Counted from the stretch's first letter, positions 25,987 to 37,003 are shown. The stretch is DNA of 64,000 nt from Aerococcaceae bacterium DSM 111021 (GCA_020112395.1 JACCEK010000001.1:930001-994000); one strand, 5' to 3'. Numbers and translations: made by a program. The notes: generated from the letters alone by a model not told the origin.

Positions 25987-26385
25987 TTACCAAACGTATG
26001 CTAGGATTTCTCCACCGATACTTTCGTTTCTAGCAACTTTGTCAGTTACTAATCCACGAGAAGTTGAAACGATCGCGATTCCTAATCCGTTTAATACTTT
26101 AGGGATATCTTCTGATTTAGCGTAAACACGTAAACCAGGTTTTGAAATACGTTTTAGTCCAGTAATAACTTTTTCGTTATTACGTCCGTATTTTAAGTTT
26201 AATTTAATTACATTTTGTTTGTTATCTTCAGTTACCTCATAACCTTTGATGAAACCTTCGTTTTTTAAGATTTCAGCAATTGCCACTTTTGTATTAGAAG
26301 ATGGTGCTGTTACAGATGTATGTTTTTGTGCGTTTGCATTACGGATTCTTGTTAAAAAATCTGCAATTGGATCTGTCATTACCAT
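25987..26385 (-). CDS. rpsH: 30S ribosomal protein S8
   Basis: S8 is a 132-residue 16S-binding assembly protein. [18 protein letters not shown] at the start and [19 protein letters not shown] near the end are diagnostic. It lies between rpsN and rplF; in E. coli S8 represses the spc operon, but no such site was identified here. Confidence 0.97.
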   Translation of the reverse strand: MVMTDPIADFLTRIRNANAQKHTSVTAPSSNTKVAIAEILKNEGFIKGYEVTEDNKQNVIKLNLKYGRNNEKVITGLKRISKPGLRVYAKSEDIPKVLNGLGIAIVSTSRGLVTDKVARNESIGGEILAYVW

Positions 26386-26419
26386 GTGTATTTACCTCCT
26401 TAGATTAAAAGTATTTGAA

Positions 26420-26605
26420 TTACCAGCTTGCTTTCTTAACGCCAGGAATTTGTCCTTTATAAGCAAGTTCACGGAAGCAAATACGGCAAAGTTTGAACTT
26501 ACGGTAAACTGAATGTGGACGACCACAACGTTCACAACGTGTATATTCTCTTACTTGGAATTTTGCTGTACGACGATTTTTTTCTACCATTGATTTTTTA
26601 GCCAA
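26420..26605 (-). CDS. rpsN: 30S ribosomal protein S14 type Z
   Basis: This is the 61-residue zinc-binding form of S14, with CERC and CRIC pairs at residues 24-43 and the ending [11 protein letters not shown]. Some Firmicutes also carry a longer zinc-free paralog elsewhere, induced under zinc limitation; that cannot be seen here. It sits between rplE and rpsH. Confidence 0.97.
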   Translation of the reverse strand: MAKKSMVEKNRRTAKFQVREYTRCERCGRPHSVYRKFKLCRICFRELAYKGQIPGVKKASW

Positions 26606-26623
26606 TACGATTCGCCTCCTTTA

Positions 26624-27166
26624 TTATTTTTTAAACGGCATACCTAACTCTTTAAGTAGGGCATGTGATTCTTCATCAGTTTTAGCTGTTGTAACGATAA
26701 CAATGTCCATTCCTCGAACTTTATCTACGTTATCGTAGTTAATTTCCGGGAAAATTAATTGTTCTTTAACACCTAAAGTATAGTTTCCACGACCATCAAA
26801 CGCTTTGTTTGAGATCCCTTGGAAGTCACGTACACGTGGTAATGATACTGAGATTAATTTATCTAAGAAATCATACATTCTTTGACCACGTAAAGTAACT
26901 TTAGCACCAATTGGCATTCCCTCACGAAGACGGAATCCAGCAATCGATTTCTTTGCTTTAGTAATAACTGGTTTTTGTCCAGTTAATAATGTTAATTCTG
27001 CAACTGCTTTGTCTAAGTTCTTAGCATTTGAAACGGCGTCACCAACACCCATGTTAACAACAATTTTGTCAACTTTTGGTACTTCCATTACTGAAGAATA
27101 GTTGAATTGTTCAACTAATTTGTTAGTGATTTCGTTTTTATATCTTTCTTTTAAACGGCTTTCCAT
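26624..27166 (-). CDS. rplE: 50S ribosomal protein L5
   Basis: L5 is a 180-residue 5S rRNA-binding protein of the central protuberance. It has [20 protein letters not shown] near residues 22-41, [19 protein letters not shown] and [17 protein letters not shown]. It lies between rplX and rpsN. Confidence 0.97.
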   Translation of the reverse strand: MESRLKERYKNEITNKLVEQFNYSSVMEVPKVDKIVVNMGVGDAVSNAKNLDKAVAELTLLTGQKPVITKAKKSIAGFRLREGMPIGAKVTLRGQRMYDFLDKLISVSLPRVRDFQGISNKAFDGRGNYTLGVKEQLIFPEINYDNVDKVRGMDIVIVTTAKTDEESHALLKELGMPFKK

Positions 27167-27193
27167 TAAAGTTTGTCCTCCTTCCCAAAAAAA

Positions 27194-27496
27194 TTAGTTA
27201 AGTGTTGTATCAGATTTTTTAGAGTAACGTACTTTTTTACCATCTTCGAAACGGTAACCAACACGTGTTGCTTCTCCGTTTGAATCTACTAATTTTACGT
27301 TTGATACATGAATTGGAGCAGGGAATTCTTCGATTCCACCTGTTGCCATTTGAGTAGGTTTTTGGTGACGTTTGTGGATATTTAACCCTTCAACGATCAC
27401 TTTATCTTGCTTAGGTAAAGTTTTAAGAACTGTTCCTGTTTCGCCTTTATCTTTACCAGTAATAATTTTTACTGTATCTCCTGATTTAATGCGCAT
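27194..27496 (-). CDS. rplX: 50S ribosomal protein L24
   Basis: L24 is a 100-residue assembly-initiator protein. The KOW motif is visible: [19 protein letters not shown], followed by [15 protein letters not shown]. It lies between rplN and rplE. RBS GGAGGAAAC precedes ATG. Confidence 0.97.
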   Translation of the reverse strand: MRIKSGDTVKIITGKDKGETGTVLKTLPKQDKVIVEGLNIHKRHQKPTQMATGGIEEFPAPIHVSNVKLVDSNGEATRVGYRFEDGKKVRYSKKSDTTLN

Positions 27497-27522
27497 GAAT
27501 TGTTTCCTCCTTCGTAATTGGA

Positions 27523-27918
<396 letters not shown>

Positions 27919-27925
27919 TTATGTA

Positions 27926-28192
27926 TTAGATAATTACAGCTTCTTCAACGATATCTAATAAACGGAAGCGTTTCGTTTTAGATAAGGGACGAGTTTCCAT
28001 AATACGAACGATGTCGCCTTCTTTAGCGCTATTGTTTTCATCATGTGCTGTATATTTCTTTGAATATTTAACACGTTTACCATATTTAGGGTGTACTACA
28101 CGAGTCTCAACAACAACAGAAATTGTTTTATCTCCTTTGTCTGAAACGACACGACCACGGTAAACTTTACGTTTGTTACGTTCTTCAGTCAT
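27926..28192 (-). CDS. rpsQ: 30S ribosomal protein S17
   Basis: S17 is an 88-residue 16S-binding protein with OB fold. [20 protein letters not shown] near residues 9-28 and [20 protein letters not shown] are typical. It lies between rpmC and rplN. Confidence 0.97.
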   Translation of the reverse strand: MTEERNKRKVYRGRVVSDKGDKTISVVVETRVVHPKYGKRVKYSKKYTAHDENNSAKEGDIVRIMETRPLSKTKRFRLLDIVEEAVII

Positions 28193-28212
28193 TTAACATC
28201 TGCCTCCTTTTA

Positions 28213-28407
28213 TTATTTAGTCAGTTCTTGTTCACGTAAGACAGTTTTAATACGAGCAATTGTTTTACGTACTTGACGTAAACGGGCAGTGTTTTCTAAT
28301 TGTCCTGTTGCTAATTGGAATCGAAGATTGAATAATTCTTTTTTATATTCTTTTTCTTTGTTAACCATATCAGCAGTGGATAATTCTCTAATATCTTTAA
28401 TTTGCAT
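28213..28407 (-). CDS. rpmC: 50S ribosomal protein L29
   Basis: L29 is a 64-residue helical protein at the tunnel exit, starting [20 protein letters not shown] and ending VLREQELTK. The start at 28407 matches the family and overlaps the rplP stop by 11 bases; a longer in-frame reading lies inside rplP and is not used. Confidence 0.95.
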   Translation of the reverse strand: MQIKDIRELSTADMVNKEKEYKKELFNLRFQLATGQLENTARLRQVRKTIARIKTVLREQELTK

Positions 28408-28831
28408 TCGATTCACCACCATATTCTTCACGTTTTACGAATTTTGTTTTAATCGGTAATTTGTTTGATGCCAGACGGAAAGCTTCACGAGCTACCTCTT
28501 CAGAGACTCCATCAATTTCAAACATGATTTTACCACGTTTAACTGGTGCAACCCATCCTTCTGGAGCACCTTTACCTTTACCCATACGGATTCCGATTGG
28601 CTTAGATGTATACGACTTGTGAGGGAAGATTTTAATCCATACTTTCCCACCACGTTTCATATAACGTGTCATAGCGATACGAGCTGCTTCGATTTGACGG
28701 TTTGTGATCCATTTAGATTCAATAGCTCTTAAACCATATGTTCCAAAGTCAATGTTTTTTCCACCTTTTGCTTCTCCACGCATTTTACCACGGAATTCAC
28801 GACGGTGTTTTACACGTTTAGGTACTAACAT
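28397..28831 (-). CDS. rplP: 50S ribosomal protein L16
   Basis: L16 is a 144-residue protein near the A site. It has [19 protein letters not shown] at the start, [20 protein letters not shown] and [18 protein letters not shown]. It starts 3 bases after the rpsC stop and overlaps rpmC at the end. Confidence 0.98.
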   Translation of the reverse strand: MLVPKRVKHRREFRGKMRGEAKGGKNIDFGTYGLRAIESKWITNRQIEAARIAMTRYMKRGGKVWIKIFPHKSYTSKPIGIRMGKGKGAPEGWVAPVKRGKIMFEIDGVSEEVAREAFRLASNKLPIKTKFVKREEYGGESNAN

Positions 28832-28833
28832 GA

Positions 28834-29493
28834 TTAATTTCCTCCTCTCTGATTGTTTTCAGTTGCTGCAGGAAGGATTTCTCCACGACAGATCCATACT
28901 TTAACACCTAGTTTACCGTATGTAGTATCTGCTTCTTCCCAAGCGTAATCAATATCTGAGCGAAGTGTATGTAATGGAACTGTACCTTCACTGTAGTGTT
29001 CAGTACGTGCCATATCAGCACCATTTAAACGTCCAGATACTTGTGTTTTAACTCCTTGTGCACCAGCACGCATAACACGTTGGATAGCTTGCTTTTGAGC
29101 ACGACGGAATGCAACACGGTTTTCTAATTGACGAGCAATATCTTCAGCTACTAATTTAGCATCTAAGTTTGCTTGTTTGATTTCTACAATGTTGATGTGT
29201 ACTTTTTTACCAGTTAAGTTATTTAACTTAGTACGTAATGCATCAACTTCAGATCCACCTTTACCAATAACCATTCCTGGCTTAGCAGTATGAACTGAAA
29301 CAATAACACGGTTAGCTGCACGTTCAATTTGGATTGTCGAAATTGAAGCGTCTGAAAGTTTACCGTAGATGTACTCACGAATGCGTAAATCTTCATGTAG
29401 GAATTCGGCATACTTCTTATCAGCATACCACTTAGCATCCCAATCACGGATTACGCCAACACGCATACCAATTGGATGTACTTTTTGACCCAT
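28834..29493 (-). CDS. rpsC: 30S ribosomal protein S3
   Basis: S3 is a 219-residue protein of the mRNA entry channel. [18 protein letters not shown], the KH-domain [18 protein letters not shown] near residues 67-84, and [18 protein letters not shown] are diagnostic. It lies between rplV and rplP with 3-base gaps. Confidence 0.98.
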   Translation of the reverse strand: MGQKVHPIGMRVGVIRDWDAKWYADKKYAEFLHEDLRIREYIYGKLSDASISTIQIERAANRVIVSVHTAKPGMVIGKGGSEVDALRTKLNNLTGKKVHINIVEIKQANLDAKLVAEDIARQLENRVAFRRAQKQAIQRVMRAGAQGVKTQVSGRLNGADMARTEHYSEGTVPLHTLRSDIDYAWEEADTTYGKLGVKVWICRGEILPAATENNQRGGN

Positions 29494-29496
29494 GTA

Positions 29497-29853
29497 TTAT
29501 GCCTCCTCTTTCTCTGATACCACAATTGTGATGTGGCTTGTTCTCTTGTTAATTGGTGAAGCTGATCCTTTTGCACGTGGACGGAAACGTTTCATCGTTG
29601 GTCCTTCGTTCACGAATGCTTCACTAACAAATAAGTTCTCTAAATCTAAATCATAGTTGTGTTCCGCGTTAGCAATTGCTGACATTAAGACTTTCTCGAC
29701 AGCAGGTGATGCTGATCTTGGTGTGAATTTCAGTATAGAAATTGCTTCACCTATGCTTTTTCCTCTAATTAAATCAGTTACTAGACGAACTTTACGAGGG
29801 GCAATGCGGATTGTTTTTGCTGTTGCTGTTGCAGATGTAATTTGTTCTGACAT
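29497..29853 (-). CDS. rplV: 50S ribosomal protein L22
   Basis: L22 is a 118-residue protein whose beta-hairpin lines the exit tunnel. [19 protein letters not shown] near residues 14-32 and the hairpin region [20 protein letters not shown] near 88-107 are typical; the hairpin looks wild type. It lies between rpsS and rpsC. Confidence 0.97.
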   Translation of the reverse strand: MSEQITSATATAKTIRIAPRKVRLVTDLIRGKSIGEAISILKFTPRSASPAVEKVLMSAIANAEHNYDLDLENLFVSEAFVNEGPTMKRFRPRAKGSASPINKRTSHITIVVSEKEEA

Positions 29854-29870
29854 CTAAATTCCCTCCTTTA

Positions 29871-30152
29871 TTAACGTCTTCCAGTTTTCTTATCGTCATT
29901 TGCATGACCTTTATATGTACGAGTTGGTGCGAATTCACCCAATTTATGCCCTACCATATCTTCTTGGATGTATACTGGGACATGTCTACGTCCATCATAT
30001 ACTGCAATTGTTAAACCAATGAAGTTTGGGAAAATTGTTGAACGACGCGACCATGTTTTAATAACTTGTTTTTTCTGAGCATCTGCTTGAGCTTCTACTT
30101 TTTTCATTAAGTGTGCATCAATAAATGGCCCTTTTTTCAAACTACGACTCAC
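29871..30152 (-). CDS. rpsS: 30S ribosomal protein S19
   Basis: S19 is a 93-residue head protein. [20 protein letters not shown] at the start and [20 protein letters not shown] near the end are diagnostic. It follows rplB by 36 bases. RBS AAGGGAGGC precedes ATG. Confidence 0.98.
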   Translation of the reverse strand: MSRSLKKGPFIDAHLMKKVEAQADAQKKQVIKTWSRRSTIFPNFIGLTIAVYDGRRHVPVYIQEDMVGHKLGEFAPTRTYKGHANDDKKTGRR

Positions 30153-30188
30153 AGTGTAGCCTCCCTTCGAAAATTTAATCTATAGCGA

Positions 30189-31019
30189 TTATTTCTTACG
30201 TCCACGAATAATTAATTTACTTGATTTTTTCTTCTTGTTACGAGTTTTAAGACCAAGTGTCTTTTTACCCCATGGTGACATTGGACTTGGGCGCCCGATT
30301 GGAGCTTTACCTTCACCACCACCGTGTGGGTGATCGTTAGGGTTCATTACAGATCCACGAACAGTTGGACGTTTAGATAACCAACGTTTACGACCTGCTT
30401 TACCAATGTTAATTAATTCGTGTTGCTCGTTACCAACAGTACCGATTGTTGCACGACATGTTGATAAGATCATACGAACTTCACCTGAAGCTAAACGTAC
30501 TAATGTATATTTACCTTCTTGACCTAATACTTGAGCACTTGTACCAGCAGAACGAACTAATTGTCCACCTTTACCTGGTTTTAACTCAATATTATGAACA
30601 ACAGAACCAACAGGAATGTTGATTAATGGTAATGCATTCCCTACTTTGATATCCGCGTCTGCACCAGATTCAATCTTTTGACCAACTTTTAGTCCTTTTG
30701 GTGCGATGATGTATGTTTTGATTCCATCTTCGTAGTTTACTAATGCGATGTTCGCGCTACGGTTTGGATCATATTCGATAGTTTTAACTGTTCCAACTAC
30801 GTTATCTTTGTTACGTTTGAAGTCGATAACACGGTATGCACGTTTGTGTCCACCACCGTTGTGACGAACTGTAATTTTACCTTGGCTGTTACGACCAGCG
30901 TTTTGTTTTTTCGATTCTATTAATGATTTTTCAGGAGTTTTAGTTGTAATCTCTGAGAAGTCATAACCAGTCATATTACGACGACCGTTAGTTATCGGTT
31001 TGTAGTGTTTAATTGCCAC
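30189..31019 (-). CDS. rplB: 50S ribosomal protein L2
   Basis: L2 is a 276-residue protein needed for subunit joining and peptidyl transfer. [18 protein letters not shown] near residues 53-70 and the conserved [19 protein letters not shown] near 226-244 (with the peptidyl-transferase His) are present. It lies between rplW and rpsS. Confidence 0.98.
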   Translation of the reverse strand: MAIKHYKPITNGRRNMTGYDFSEITTKTPEKSLIESKKQNAGRNSQGKITVRHNGGGHKRAYRVIDFKRNKDNVVGTVKTIEYDPNRSANIALVNYEDGIKTYIIAPKGLKVGQKIESGADADIKVGNALPLINIPVGSVVHNIELKPGKGGQLVRSAGTSAQVLGQEGKYTLVRLASGEVRMILSTCRATIGTVGNEQHELINIGKAGRKRWLSKRPTVRGSVMNPNDHPHGGGEGKAPIGRPSPMSPWGKKTLGLKTRNKKKKSSKLIIRGRKK

Positions 31020-31053
31020 TCGAATTCCCTCCTACTTGACTTATTTTAGTGAA

Positions 31054-31353
31054 TTATTCTGCGTCTTCTGATTCGAATAATTCGATGTTAGCTGAATCAG
31101 CTTTTAATGTAACGATTGCTTTTTTGTATTTACGTGTGAATCCTGAATGACGACCCATACGTTTTGCTTTTCCATCAACGTTGATAGTATTTACTTTATC
31201 TACTTTAACGCCTTCAAACATAGCCTCAACAGCTTGTTTAATAAGGTTTTTGTTAGCACGACGATCTACTTCAAAAGTGTATTTATTATCGTCAATGTTA
31301 TACATAGATTGCTCAGTAATTACTGGACGTAGGATTACTTCTGAAAATTCCAT
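31054..31353 (-). CDS. rplW: 50S ribosomal protein L23
   Basis: L23 is a 99-residue exit-site protein that docks trigger factor and [23 protein letters not shown] and [12 protein letters not shown] are typical. Its ATG overlaps the rplD stop by one base (TAATG), indicating translational coupling. Confidence 0.97.
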   Translation of the reverse strand: MEFSEVILRPVITEQSMYNIDDNKYTFEVDRRANKNLIKQAVEAMFEGVKVDKVNTINVDGKAKRMGRHSGFTRKYKKAIVTLKADSANIELFESEDAE

Positions 31354-31976
31354 TATGCTAATGCCTCCTCTACTGTTGATAATGCTGCTTGTGTGATTAA
31401 TACTCTGTCGTAATTTACAACATCTAATACGTTCATGTTGTTCTCATCAATAACTTTAACGTTATCAATGTTACGAGCTGATAAGTATGCGTTCTCGTTG
31501 TTGTTTTCTAAAACGATTAATGTTTTAGTATCTAAGCTTAAGTTAGATAAAATACCTTTAAGGTCTTTTGTTTTTGGTGCATCTAAGCTTAATCCATCAA
31601 CAACTACAAATTTATCTTCAGCAACTTTTTGTGATAATGCTGATAAAATTGCTAAACGACGAACTTTTCTTGGTAATTTGTAACTGTATGAACGAGGTGT
31701 CGGACCAAAGACAACTCCTCCACCAACCCATTGTGGTGAGCGGATAGATCCTTGACGTGCACGACCTGTTCCTTTTTGTCTCCAAGGTTTACGTCCACCA
31801 CCGCGAACTGCGCTACGGTTTTTAACTGCGTGCGAGCCTTGACGTAATGATGCACGTTGCATAATAATTGCATCGAACATAACACTTTCGTTTGGTTCGA
31901 TACCAAAGATTGATTCGTTTAACTCAACTTCTCCAGCTTGCGATCCGTCTTGTTTAAATAAAGTAACTTTTGTCAT
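31353..31976 (-). CDS. rplD: 50S ribosomal protein L4
   Basis: L4 is a 207-residue protein with a tunnel-lining loop. [20 protein letters not shown] near residues 58-77 and [19 protein letters not shown] are diagnostic. In several bacteria L4 autoregulates the S10 operon; a structured leader upstream of rpsJ fits that, but binding is inferred. Confidence 0.98.
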   Translation of the reverse strand: MTKVTLFKQDGSQAGEVELNESIFGIEPNESVMFDAIIMQRASLRQGSHAVKNRSAVRGGGRKPWRQKGTGRARQGSIRSPQWVGGGVVFGPTPRSYSYKLPRKVRRLAILSALSQKVAEDKFVVVDGLSLDAPKTKDLKGILSNLSLDTKTLIVLENNNENAYLSARNIDNVKVIDENNMNVLDVVNYDRVLITQAALSTVEEALA

Positions 31977-31996
31977 TCTCGTTCCTCCCCTCTTAA

Positions 31997-32629
31997 TTAG
32001 TTAGATTTAATTGCTTTTTTAATTTGTACTAAAGATTTTTTCGATCCCGGTACGTTACCTTTAATAAGGATAACATTATCTTCAGGATTAACTGCTACGA
32101 TTTCTAAGTTTTGAATCGTTACTTGCTCACTACCAGTTTGTCCAGGTAATTTTTTACCTTTCAAAACACGTGATGGTGAAGCTGCCATTGCCATCGCACC
32201 TGGGCGACGATGGAAACGAGATCCATGAGACATTGGTCCACGAGCTTGGCCGTGACGTTTAATTACCCCTTGGAAACCTTTACCTTTTGAAGTTCCAGTT
32301 ACATCGATGATGTCTCCGACTGCGAATGTTTCTACAGTGATTTCTTGCCCTACTTCATAATCTCCTAGCTCGACATCACGAAATTCGCGAATGAAGCGCT
32401 TAGGAGTAGCGTTTGCTTTCGCTACATGACCCTTATGAGGTTTGTTAGCTAATACTTCACGTTTGTCTTGGAAACCTAATTGTACAGATTCATATCCATC
32501 TGTTTCATTTGATTTCACTTGTAATACAACGTTTGGTTGAGCTTCAACTACTGTTACAGGGATCAGCTCACCATTCTCCGTAAAGAATTGCGTCATTCCT
32601 ACTTTTGTTCCTAAGATTCCTTTGGTCAT
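31997..32629 (-). CDS. rplC: 50S ribosomal protein L3
   Basis: L3 is a 210-residue assembly-initiating protein. [19 protein letters not shown] at the start, [20 protein letters not shown] near residues 112-131 and the peptidyl-transferase-centre loop [14 protein letters not shown] are typical. It lies between rpsJ and rplD. Confidence 0.98.
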   Translation of the reverse strand: MTKGILGTKVGMTQFFTENGELIPVTVVEAQPNVVLQVKSNETDGYESVQLGFQDKREVLANKPHKGHVAKANATPKRFIREFRDVELGDYEVGQEITVETFAVGDIIDVTGTSKGKGFQGVIKRHGQARGPMSHGSRFHRRPGAMAMAASPSRVLKGKKLPGQTGSEQVTIQNLEIVAVNPEDNVILIKGNVPGSKKSLVQIKKAIKSN

Positions 32630-32657
32630 GAGTACACCTCCATTTTTTTATTTTGTT

Positions 32658-32966
32658 TTATAACTTAATTTCTACGTCTACACCACTTGGTAAATCTAAT
32701 TTCATTAATGCATCAACTGTTTTAGCAGTTGGGTTAACGATATCGATTAAACGTTTGTGTGTGCGCATTTCAAATTGCTCACGTGAATCTTTGTATTTAT
32801 GTGGTGAACGGATTACTGTATATACCGAACGTTCAGTTGGTAATGGGATTGGCCCTACAGTTTGTGCTCCTGTTCTTTGTGCAGATTCTACGATTTTATT
32901 CGCTGATACATCAAGTGCACGATGCTCATATGCTTTCAGACGAATACGAATTTTTTGGTTTGCCAT
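32658..32966 (-). CDS. rpsJ: 30S ribosomal protein S10
   Basis: S10 (NusE) is a 102-residue head protein and antitermination factor. It starts [19 protein letters not shown] and includes [20 protein letters not shown]. The start at 32966 follows GGAGGAGGAAAAAACA; a 7-residue upstream extension lies over that site and is not used. It is first in the ribosomal superoperon, behind a structured leader and a strong promoter. Confidence 0.98.
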   Translation of the reverse strand: MANQKIRIRLKAYEHRALDVSANKIVESAQRTGAQTVGPIPLPTERSVYTVIRSPHKYKDSREQFEMRTHKRLIDIVNPTAKTVDALMKLDLPSGVDVEIKL

Positions 32967-32994
32967 TGTTTTTTCCTCCTCCGTCAAATTTGTT

Positions 32995-33148
32995 AAATTG
33001 ACTTGCTCCGCAAGAATTACCGACTACACTGGTCATTGGCAACTCAGCCTAGCGTGTCGCAACCTCTCGCTTCATAGCTCGCCCGCCTCAAATAGCAGGG
33101 GGCTGTGTTACGTTCAGTAGAAGTAAATCTACTTATGACACAACGAAT
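32995..33148 (-). promoter_or_regulatory. Structured 5' leader of the S10 operon
   Basis: The RNA from about 33142 to the rpsJ ribosome site contains several complementary pairs, such as CTTGCGGAGCAAG (33014-33002) and nested GC-rich segments (GAGGCGGGCGAGC). Long structured leaders ahead of rpsJ in Firmicutes are known or proposed sites of r-protein autoregulation. No ORF is present. The exact family is inferred. Confidence 0.55.
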
Positions 33149-33177
33149 ATTATAACGAAACTTCCGAATAGAATCAA
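33149..33177 (-). promoter_or_regulatory. S10 operon promoter
   Basis: TTGATT (33177-33172), 17 bases, TATAAT (33154-33149), with a start expected near 33142, giving an untranslated leader of about 175 bases. Confidence 0.75.
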
Positions 33178-33354
33178 GCTTTTTTTGCATTTATTTTCCA
33201 AAAAACTTTATTTGTTTTCTAGATGCCGTTATTATACGCTTTTGTGTCTTAATTTATCACTTTAAGTATTTTAATGCAAAACAATCTTAAATGAAAGTAT
33301 TATATTTAATTATTTTCAATACTTTTTTTAATTGTACATATAATGGAAGGAACA

Positions 33355-33396
33355 GAAAAAAATAGCTAAGGAAATCCTTTTGAATTCCTTTAGCTA
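33355..33396 (-). terminator. Terminator of the phn operon
   Basis: TAGCTAAAGGAA and TTCCTTAGCTA form a stem followed on the minus strand by TTTTTTT, directly after the last phnE gene. The remaining 33178-33354 shows only AT-rich sequence. Confidence 0.85.
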
Positions 33397-33413
33397 CTTT
33401 AGTTTTTAAGTTT

Positions 33414-34223
33414 TTAACCATTCACAAGTTTTTCTCGGATTTTCGATGAGAAGTATTCAATCGCTAGGATTAAAATTATCAATCCTATTAGTATTGATCC
33501 AACCTCACTCCAGCGATAAGCATTCATCGCAAAGATTAGAGGCGCTCCAATACCACCTGCTCCTACTAAACCTAATACAGTTGCGTCTCGTAAGTTCATA
33601 TCAAAGCGATATATTGTTGTTGATAAGAAGTTAGTGAAAAGTTGTGGAATGACACCATATCGAATCTTTTCGAATGTGTTACATCCCGCCGCTTCCATTG
33701 CTTCTAATATCCCACCGTCAATTTCTTCTATTGTATCAAGGTATAATTTAGAAACCATTCCAATAGAAGTAATAGACATTGTCAGAACACCAGCGTATGC
33801 TCCTGGTCCTGTCACTCGGATGAACATCAATCCATATACAAATGATGGAATCGTACGTACGATTACAAGTAAGGTCCTTACTATAAATGACAGGACTGGA
33901 CCAACAATACTTTGTGACATTAAGAATGCGACCGGTATTGCAAGTATCGACCCAAAAATTGTTCCTAAAAATGCAATACAAATTGTTTCAAATAATAAGT
34001 ACGGAACACCATCATCAGAGAAATTAAATAAGAATTCTAAATCCGGCGTAAAAATCCCTGTAATTATATTACTTGCGATTGTCGATCCTCTACTATCTAT
34101 TCCGTTAAATTGAACTCCCGTCATCGACCAAATTAATAATCCAATTAAAATGGCGAATATTGTAATGTAGTATACTCGGCGGTCGGGTTCACGTTCGAGT
34201 TGTTTATTAATCATATTATTCAT
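33414..34223 (-). CDS. phnE: Phosphonate-type ABC transporter permease PhnE (second copy)
   Basis: This 269-residue permease has about six membrane segments. The ABC-permease EAA loop reads EAMEAAGCNTFEKIRYGVIPQ near residues 176-196, and RDATVLGLVGAGGIGAPL is typical of PhnE. It is the last gene of phnD-phnC-phnE-phnE, 15 bases after the first phnE. The two permeases presumably form a heterodimer. Substrate could be phosphonate, phosphite or phosphate esters; no C-P lyase genes are present in the window. Confidence 0.9.
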   Translation of the reverse strand: MNNMINKQLEREPDRRVYYITIFAILIGLLIWSMTGVQFNGIDSRGSTIASNIITGIFTPDLEFLFNFSDDGVPYLLFETICIAFLGTIFGSILAIPVAFLMSQSIVGPVLSFIVRTLLVIVRTIPSFVYGLMFIRVTGPGAYAGVLTMSITSIGMVSKLYLDTIEEIDGGILEAMEAAGCNTFEKIRYGVIPQLFTNFLSTTIYRFDMNLRDATVLGLVGAGGIGAPLIFAMNAYRWSEVGSILIGLIILILAIEYFSSKIREKLVNG

Positions 34224-34238
34224 TCTTGATGCCTCTTT

Positions 34239-35066
34239 CTAAGTTAGTCGTTGGCGATAATATTCACTAATTTGTTCAATGATAAATACAACTACCATTA
34301 GTATTAATAAAATCATCCCTGCATTCGCATAATCACGCCAACCTAATTCTTGGTTTAAGATTAAGCCAATACCACCTGCACCTACGTATCCTAATATCGC
34401 TGCGTATCGAATATTACCTTCAAAAGCGAAAAGTGATACTGATAAGTACGTTGGCATAATTTGTGGTACCACTGCGTAACGGAATGCTTCGACTTTCGAT
34501 AACCCCATTGACTCCATAGCTTCGAATGGTCCCATATCAATATTCTCAATGTTTTCATACATTAATTTACCAATATATGAGAAAGTAAAGATGAAGATTG
34601 CTATTGTCCCTGCAGTCGTTCCAATTCCGAATACAAATGTTGCAATTGAAGCTGTGATTAGTGTTGGTAATGTACGTGTAATTGACAAAAATAATTTAAA
34701 GATACCAGTAACCCAACGACTTTGGATTAAATTCGCAGAAGATAACATAGCAATAGGTATTGCTACAATCGCTCCAAGAACTGATCCTAATAAAGACATT
34801 TGAATTGTATCAATCATTGGTCGCCATATATTGCTTGAATACTTCCAATTTGGTGGAATCATTTGACCTAAGATTACAAAGAATTGCTCTCCTCGTTCAG
34901 CTAACACTGATAATTCAGTTTCAGTAACCCGAAGTGCTATAAATGTAAAAATTAATAATAATAAAATAATCAGTGGCACTCTTGTAGCTTTCTGATAAAC
35001 GGACTTACCATTAGACAAAGTTATTTCTTTCGGTTTAAAAATGCGATCATAAAGTTTTAATTCCAC
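34239..35066 (-). CDS. phnE: Phosphonate-type ABC transporter permease PhnE (first copy)
   Basis: This is a 275-residue permease with five or six membrane segments. EAMESMGLSKVEAFRYAVVPQ near residues 180-200 is the EAA loop contacting PhnC, and RYAAILGYVGAGGIGLIL parallels the partner permease. It starts 12 bases after phnC and precedes the second phnE. The N-terminal 30 residues are hydrophilic. Confidence 0.9.
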   Translation of the reverse strand: MELKLYDRIFKPKEITLSNGKSVYQKATRVPLIILLLLIFTFIALRVTETELSVLAERGEQFFVILGQMIPPNWKYSSNIWRPMIDTIQMSLLGSVLGAIVAIPIAMLSSANLIQSRWVTGIFKLFLSITRTLPTLITASIATFVFGIGTTAGTIAIFIFTFSYIGKLMYENIENIDMGPFEAMESMGLSKVEAFRYAVVPQIMPTYLSVSLFAFEGNIRYAAILGYVGAGGIGLILNQELGWRDYANAGMILLILMVVVFIIEQISEYYRQRLT

Positions 35067-35078
35067 TCATCTCGCCTC

Positions 35079-35852
35079 CTATAACGGTGTAATTGAAGAT
35101 TCAACAACTTCAACTGGTTGGTTTTGGTAAATTTTGTTTAATACCTCTTGATTTACTTCACTTGAAGGACCGTCATAAACAACTTCACCTTTTGCAATTC
35201 CAATTATGCGATCTGCATACTCTAATGCTAAATCAACATGGTGAATATTTATAAGAACTGAAATATTCATTTCTGTATTAATACGTTTAAAGTCATCCAT
35301 AACTACTTTTGCCGTTACGGGGTCAAGTGATGCTACTGGCTCATCTGCTAAAATAATCGATGGGTTTTGTGCTAACGTTCTTGCTAGGGCAACACGTTGT
35401 TGTTGTCCACCTGATAGTTGATCAACTCGTGTATAAGCTTTGTCTAAAATCCCTACTTTATCTAAAGCTTCTAATCCACGGATTTTATCCTCCTTCGTGA
35501 AACTTCCTGTAAGTTTTCGCCAAAAAGGTAAGCCTGGTACACTCGACACTAATACATTGTTTAACACACTAATACGTGTGACTAAGTTAAATGATTGGAA
35601 AATCATACCAATTTTACGGCGGAAACGTCTTAATTCTTTTGAGCTTAAACTTGTTACATTTTCATCATCAACAGTTAAAGTCCCTTCGGAAATACTGTGC
35701 ATACGGTTAATACATCGTATTAAAGTTGATTTACCAGCACCCGATAAACCAATAATTGCGACAAACTCACCTTGTTCAATCGTTAAATTAACATCTTTTA
35801 GAGCTGTTACACCATTTGGATATTTTTTACTTACGTTTTCAAATTTAATCAT
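35079..35852 (-). CDS. phnC: Phosphonate-type ABC transporter ATPase PhnC
   Basis: This 257-residue ATPase has Walker A GLSGAGKST near residues 35-43, the Q-loop IFQSFNLV, signature LSGGQQQR, Walker B IILADEPVASLD and switch His in NIHHVDLALEYADR. The VSSVPGLPFWRKLTGSF stretch near 105-121 is typical of PhnC. A perfect hairpin stands between phnD and this gene, which probably lowers phnC-phnE-phnE expression relative to phnD. Confidence 0.93.
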   Translation of the reverse strand: MIKFENVSKKYPNGVTALKDVNLTIEQGEFVAIIGLSGAGKSTLIRCINRMHSISEGTLTVDDENVTSLSSKELRRFRRKIGMIFQSFNLVTRISVLNNVLVSSVPGLPFWRKLTGSFTKEDKIRGLEALDKVGILDKAYTRVDQLSGGQQQRVALARTLAQNPSIILADEPVASLDPVTAKVVMDDFKRINTEMNISVLINIHHVDLALEYADRIIGIAKGEVVYDGPSSEVNQEVLNKIYQNQPVEVVESSITPL

Positions 35853-35878
35853 ATTATTACAAACCTTTCTTCAAGCAA

Positions 35879-35908
35879 ATAAGAGCTAGGATAGATCCTA
35901 GCTCTTAT
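35879..35908 (-). promoter_or_regulatory. Perfect 14-bp hairpin between phnD and phnC
   Basis: ATAAGAGCTAGGAT and ATCCTAGCTCTTAT pair perfectly around two bases, followed on the minus strand only by TTTG. It is likely a leaky terminator or 3'-end stabiliser that favours phnD message over the rest of the operon. Confidence 0.7.
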
Positions 35909-35930
35909 ATCTATATAGTAAATTTAGTTA

Positions 35931-36968
35931 TTAGTTCGATTGGTCGCGCAAAATTTGTTGTGCTTGACGCTCTACATCGTAGTCAGCACTTTCTGCAATT
36001 TCATAACCTTCATGAGCATAGATAGCAATGATTTCTTTTCCTTCGTCAGTTTCAGAAATATTGATAAATGCTTCTTGTAAAGCTGCTTTCAATTCATCAG
36101 TCATAGCGTCTGAATTATTACTTACTGAAATAGTATCGTTATAAATACCTGGCGTTACACCAATAACATCTGTATCTGTCCAGATATCATTTTCTCCGCC
36201 TAATTCAGCTTCCCATTGATCAACATAGTCGCGACGTCCGTCAGCAAATACAGTTAAAACATCTACTTGTCCAGATGCTAAACGTGCAAATGAGTTTAAG
36301 TATGAATCAGCTTGCACTAAGTTTTCAAGGTCGCTTAAGTTATGTCCAAAGTTATCTTGTAACCAAATCGTTGGATAGATGTAGCCTGCTGAAGAAGATG
36401 GACTCATTACTGACCAGTTAGCAGAGTTTAAATCTTCAAACGATAATTCTTCACCGTTATTTACTTTATCAGCTAATTCGCGTCCTTTTTCAGACGGTCC
36501 AGCGATCATAATAGCACGGTAATAGGTAACTTGTTCATCTGTTGCTTCAGTTGGTTTGTTAGCATTCCATTCAGCTGGATTCTCTGAATCGTTACTTAAA
36601 CCAGCACGCGTAGAAGTTAATATCACTTCAGCACCATCATCATATAGTACGTAAGTTCCACCAGGAATAAATCCTATATCAATTGTTCCAGCTGATAATC
36701 CTTCACCAACACCTTCATATGAAGTACCAACAGTGATATCAACAGAACCCACTTCATAACCTAGTTTTGCTAATTCATCAATCAATAATTGCTCTAAAGG
36801 CTCAGTTGCAGTAACAATTTCTTCTGGATCTCGCGATGGTACAAACCCAATGGATAACTCATCAATCTGGGTCGTTTCTTGAGCAGCTACAGCTGGCATT
36901 GCTACAGATACAAGTGTTGCAGCAGAAGCTACTGTTAGCGCTGCTTTCTTAAACCAATTTTTTAACAT
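35931..36968 (-). CDS. phnD: Phosphonate-type substrate-binding protein PhnD
   Basis: This 345-residue receptor belongs to the PhnD/PtxB family. It has LSIGFVPSRDPEEIV near residues 38-52, GTSYEGVGEGLSAGTIDIGFI near 83-103 and SSSAGYIYPTIWLQ near 191-204, the segment that binds the oxyanion in this family. The signal peptide ends AVAA before QE and has no cysteine. It heads the phnDCEE operon and is preceded by Pho-box-like repeats. Confidence 0.92.
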   Translation of the reverse strand: MLKNWFKKAALTVASAATLVSVAMPAVAAQETTQIDELSIGFVPSRDPEEIVTATEPLEQLLIDELAKLGYEVGSVDITVGTSYEGVGEGLSAGTIDIGFIPGGTYVLYDDGAEVILTSTRAGLSNDSENPAEWNANKPTEATDEQVTYYRAIMIAGPSEKGRELADKVNNGEELSFEDLNSANWSVMSPSSSAGYIYPTIWLQDNFGHNLSDLENLVQADSYLNSFARLASGQVDVLTVFADGRRDYVDQWEAELGGENDIWTDTDVIGVTPGIYNDTISVSNNSDAMTDELKAALQEAFINISETDEGKEIIAIYAHEGYEIAESADYDVERQAQQILRDQSN

Positions 36969-37003
36969 AAAAATAATTCCTCCCTTATTTTCATAACGTG
37001 TAC

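Noticed and set aside
32653-33120. Plus-strand 155-codon open frame across rpsJ and its leader
   Set aside because: Antisense to rpsJ and to a structured leader; composition is that of a shadow frame.
33634-34113. Plus-strand 159-codon frame within phnE
   Set aside because: Antisense to a membrane protein gene; shadow of hydrophobic codons.
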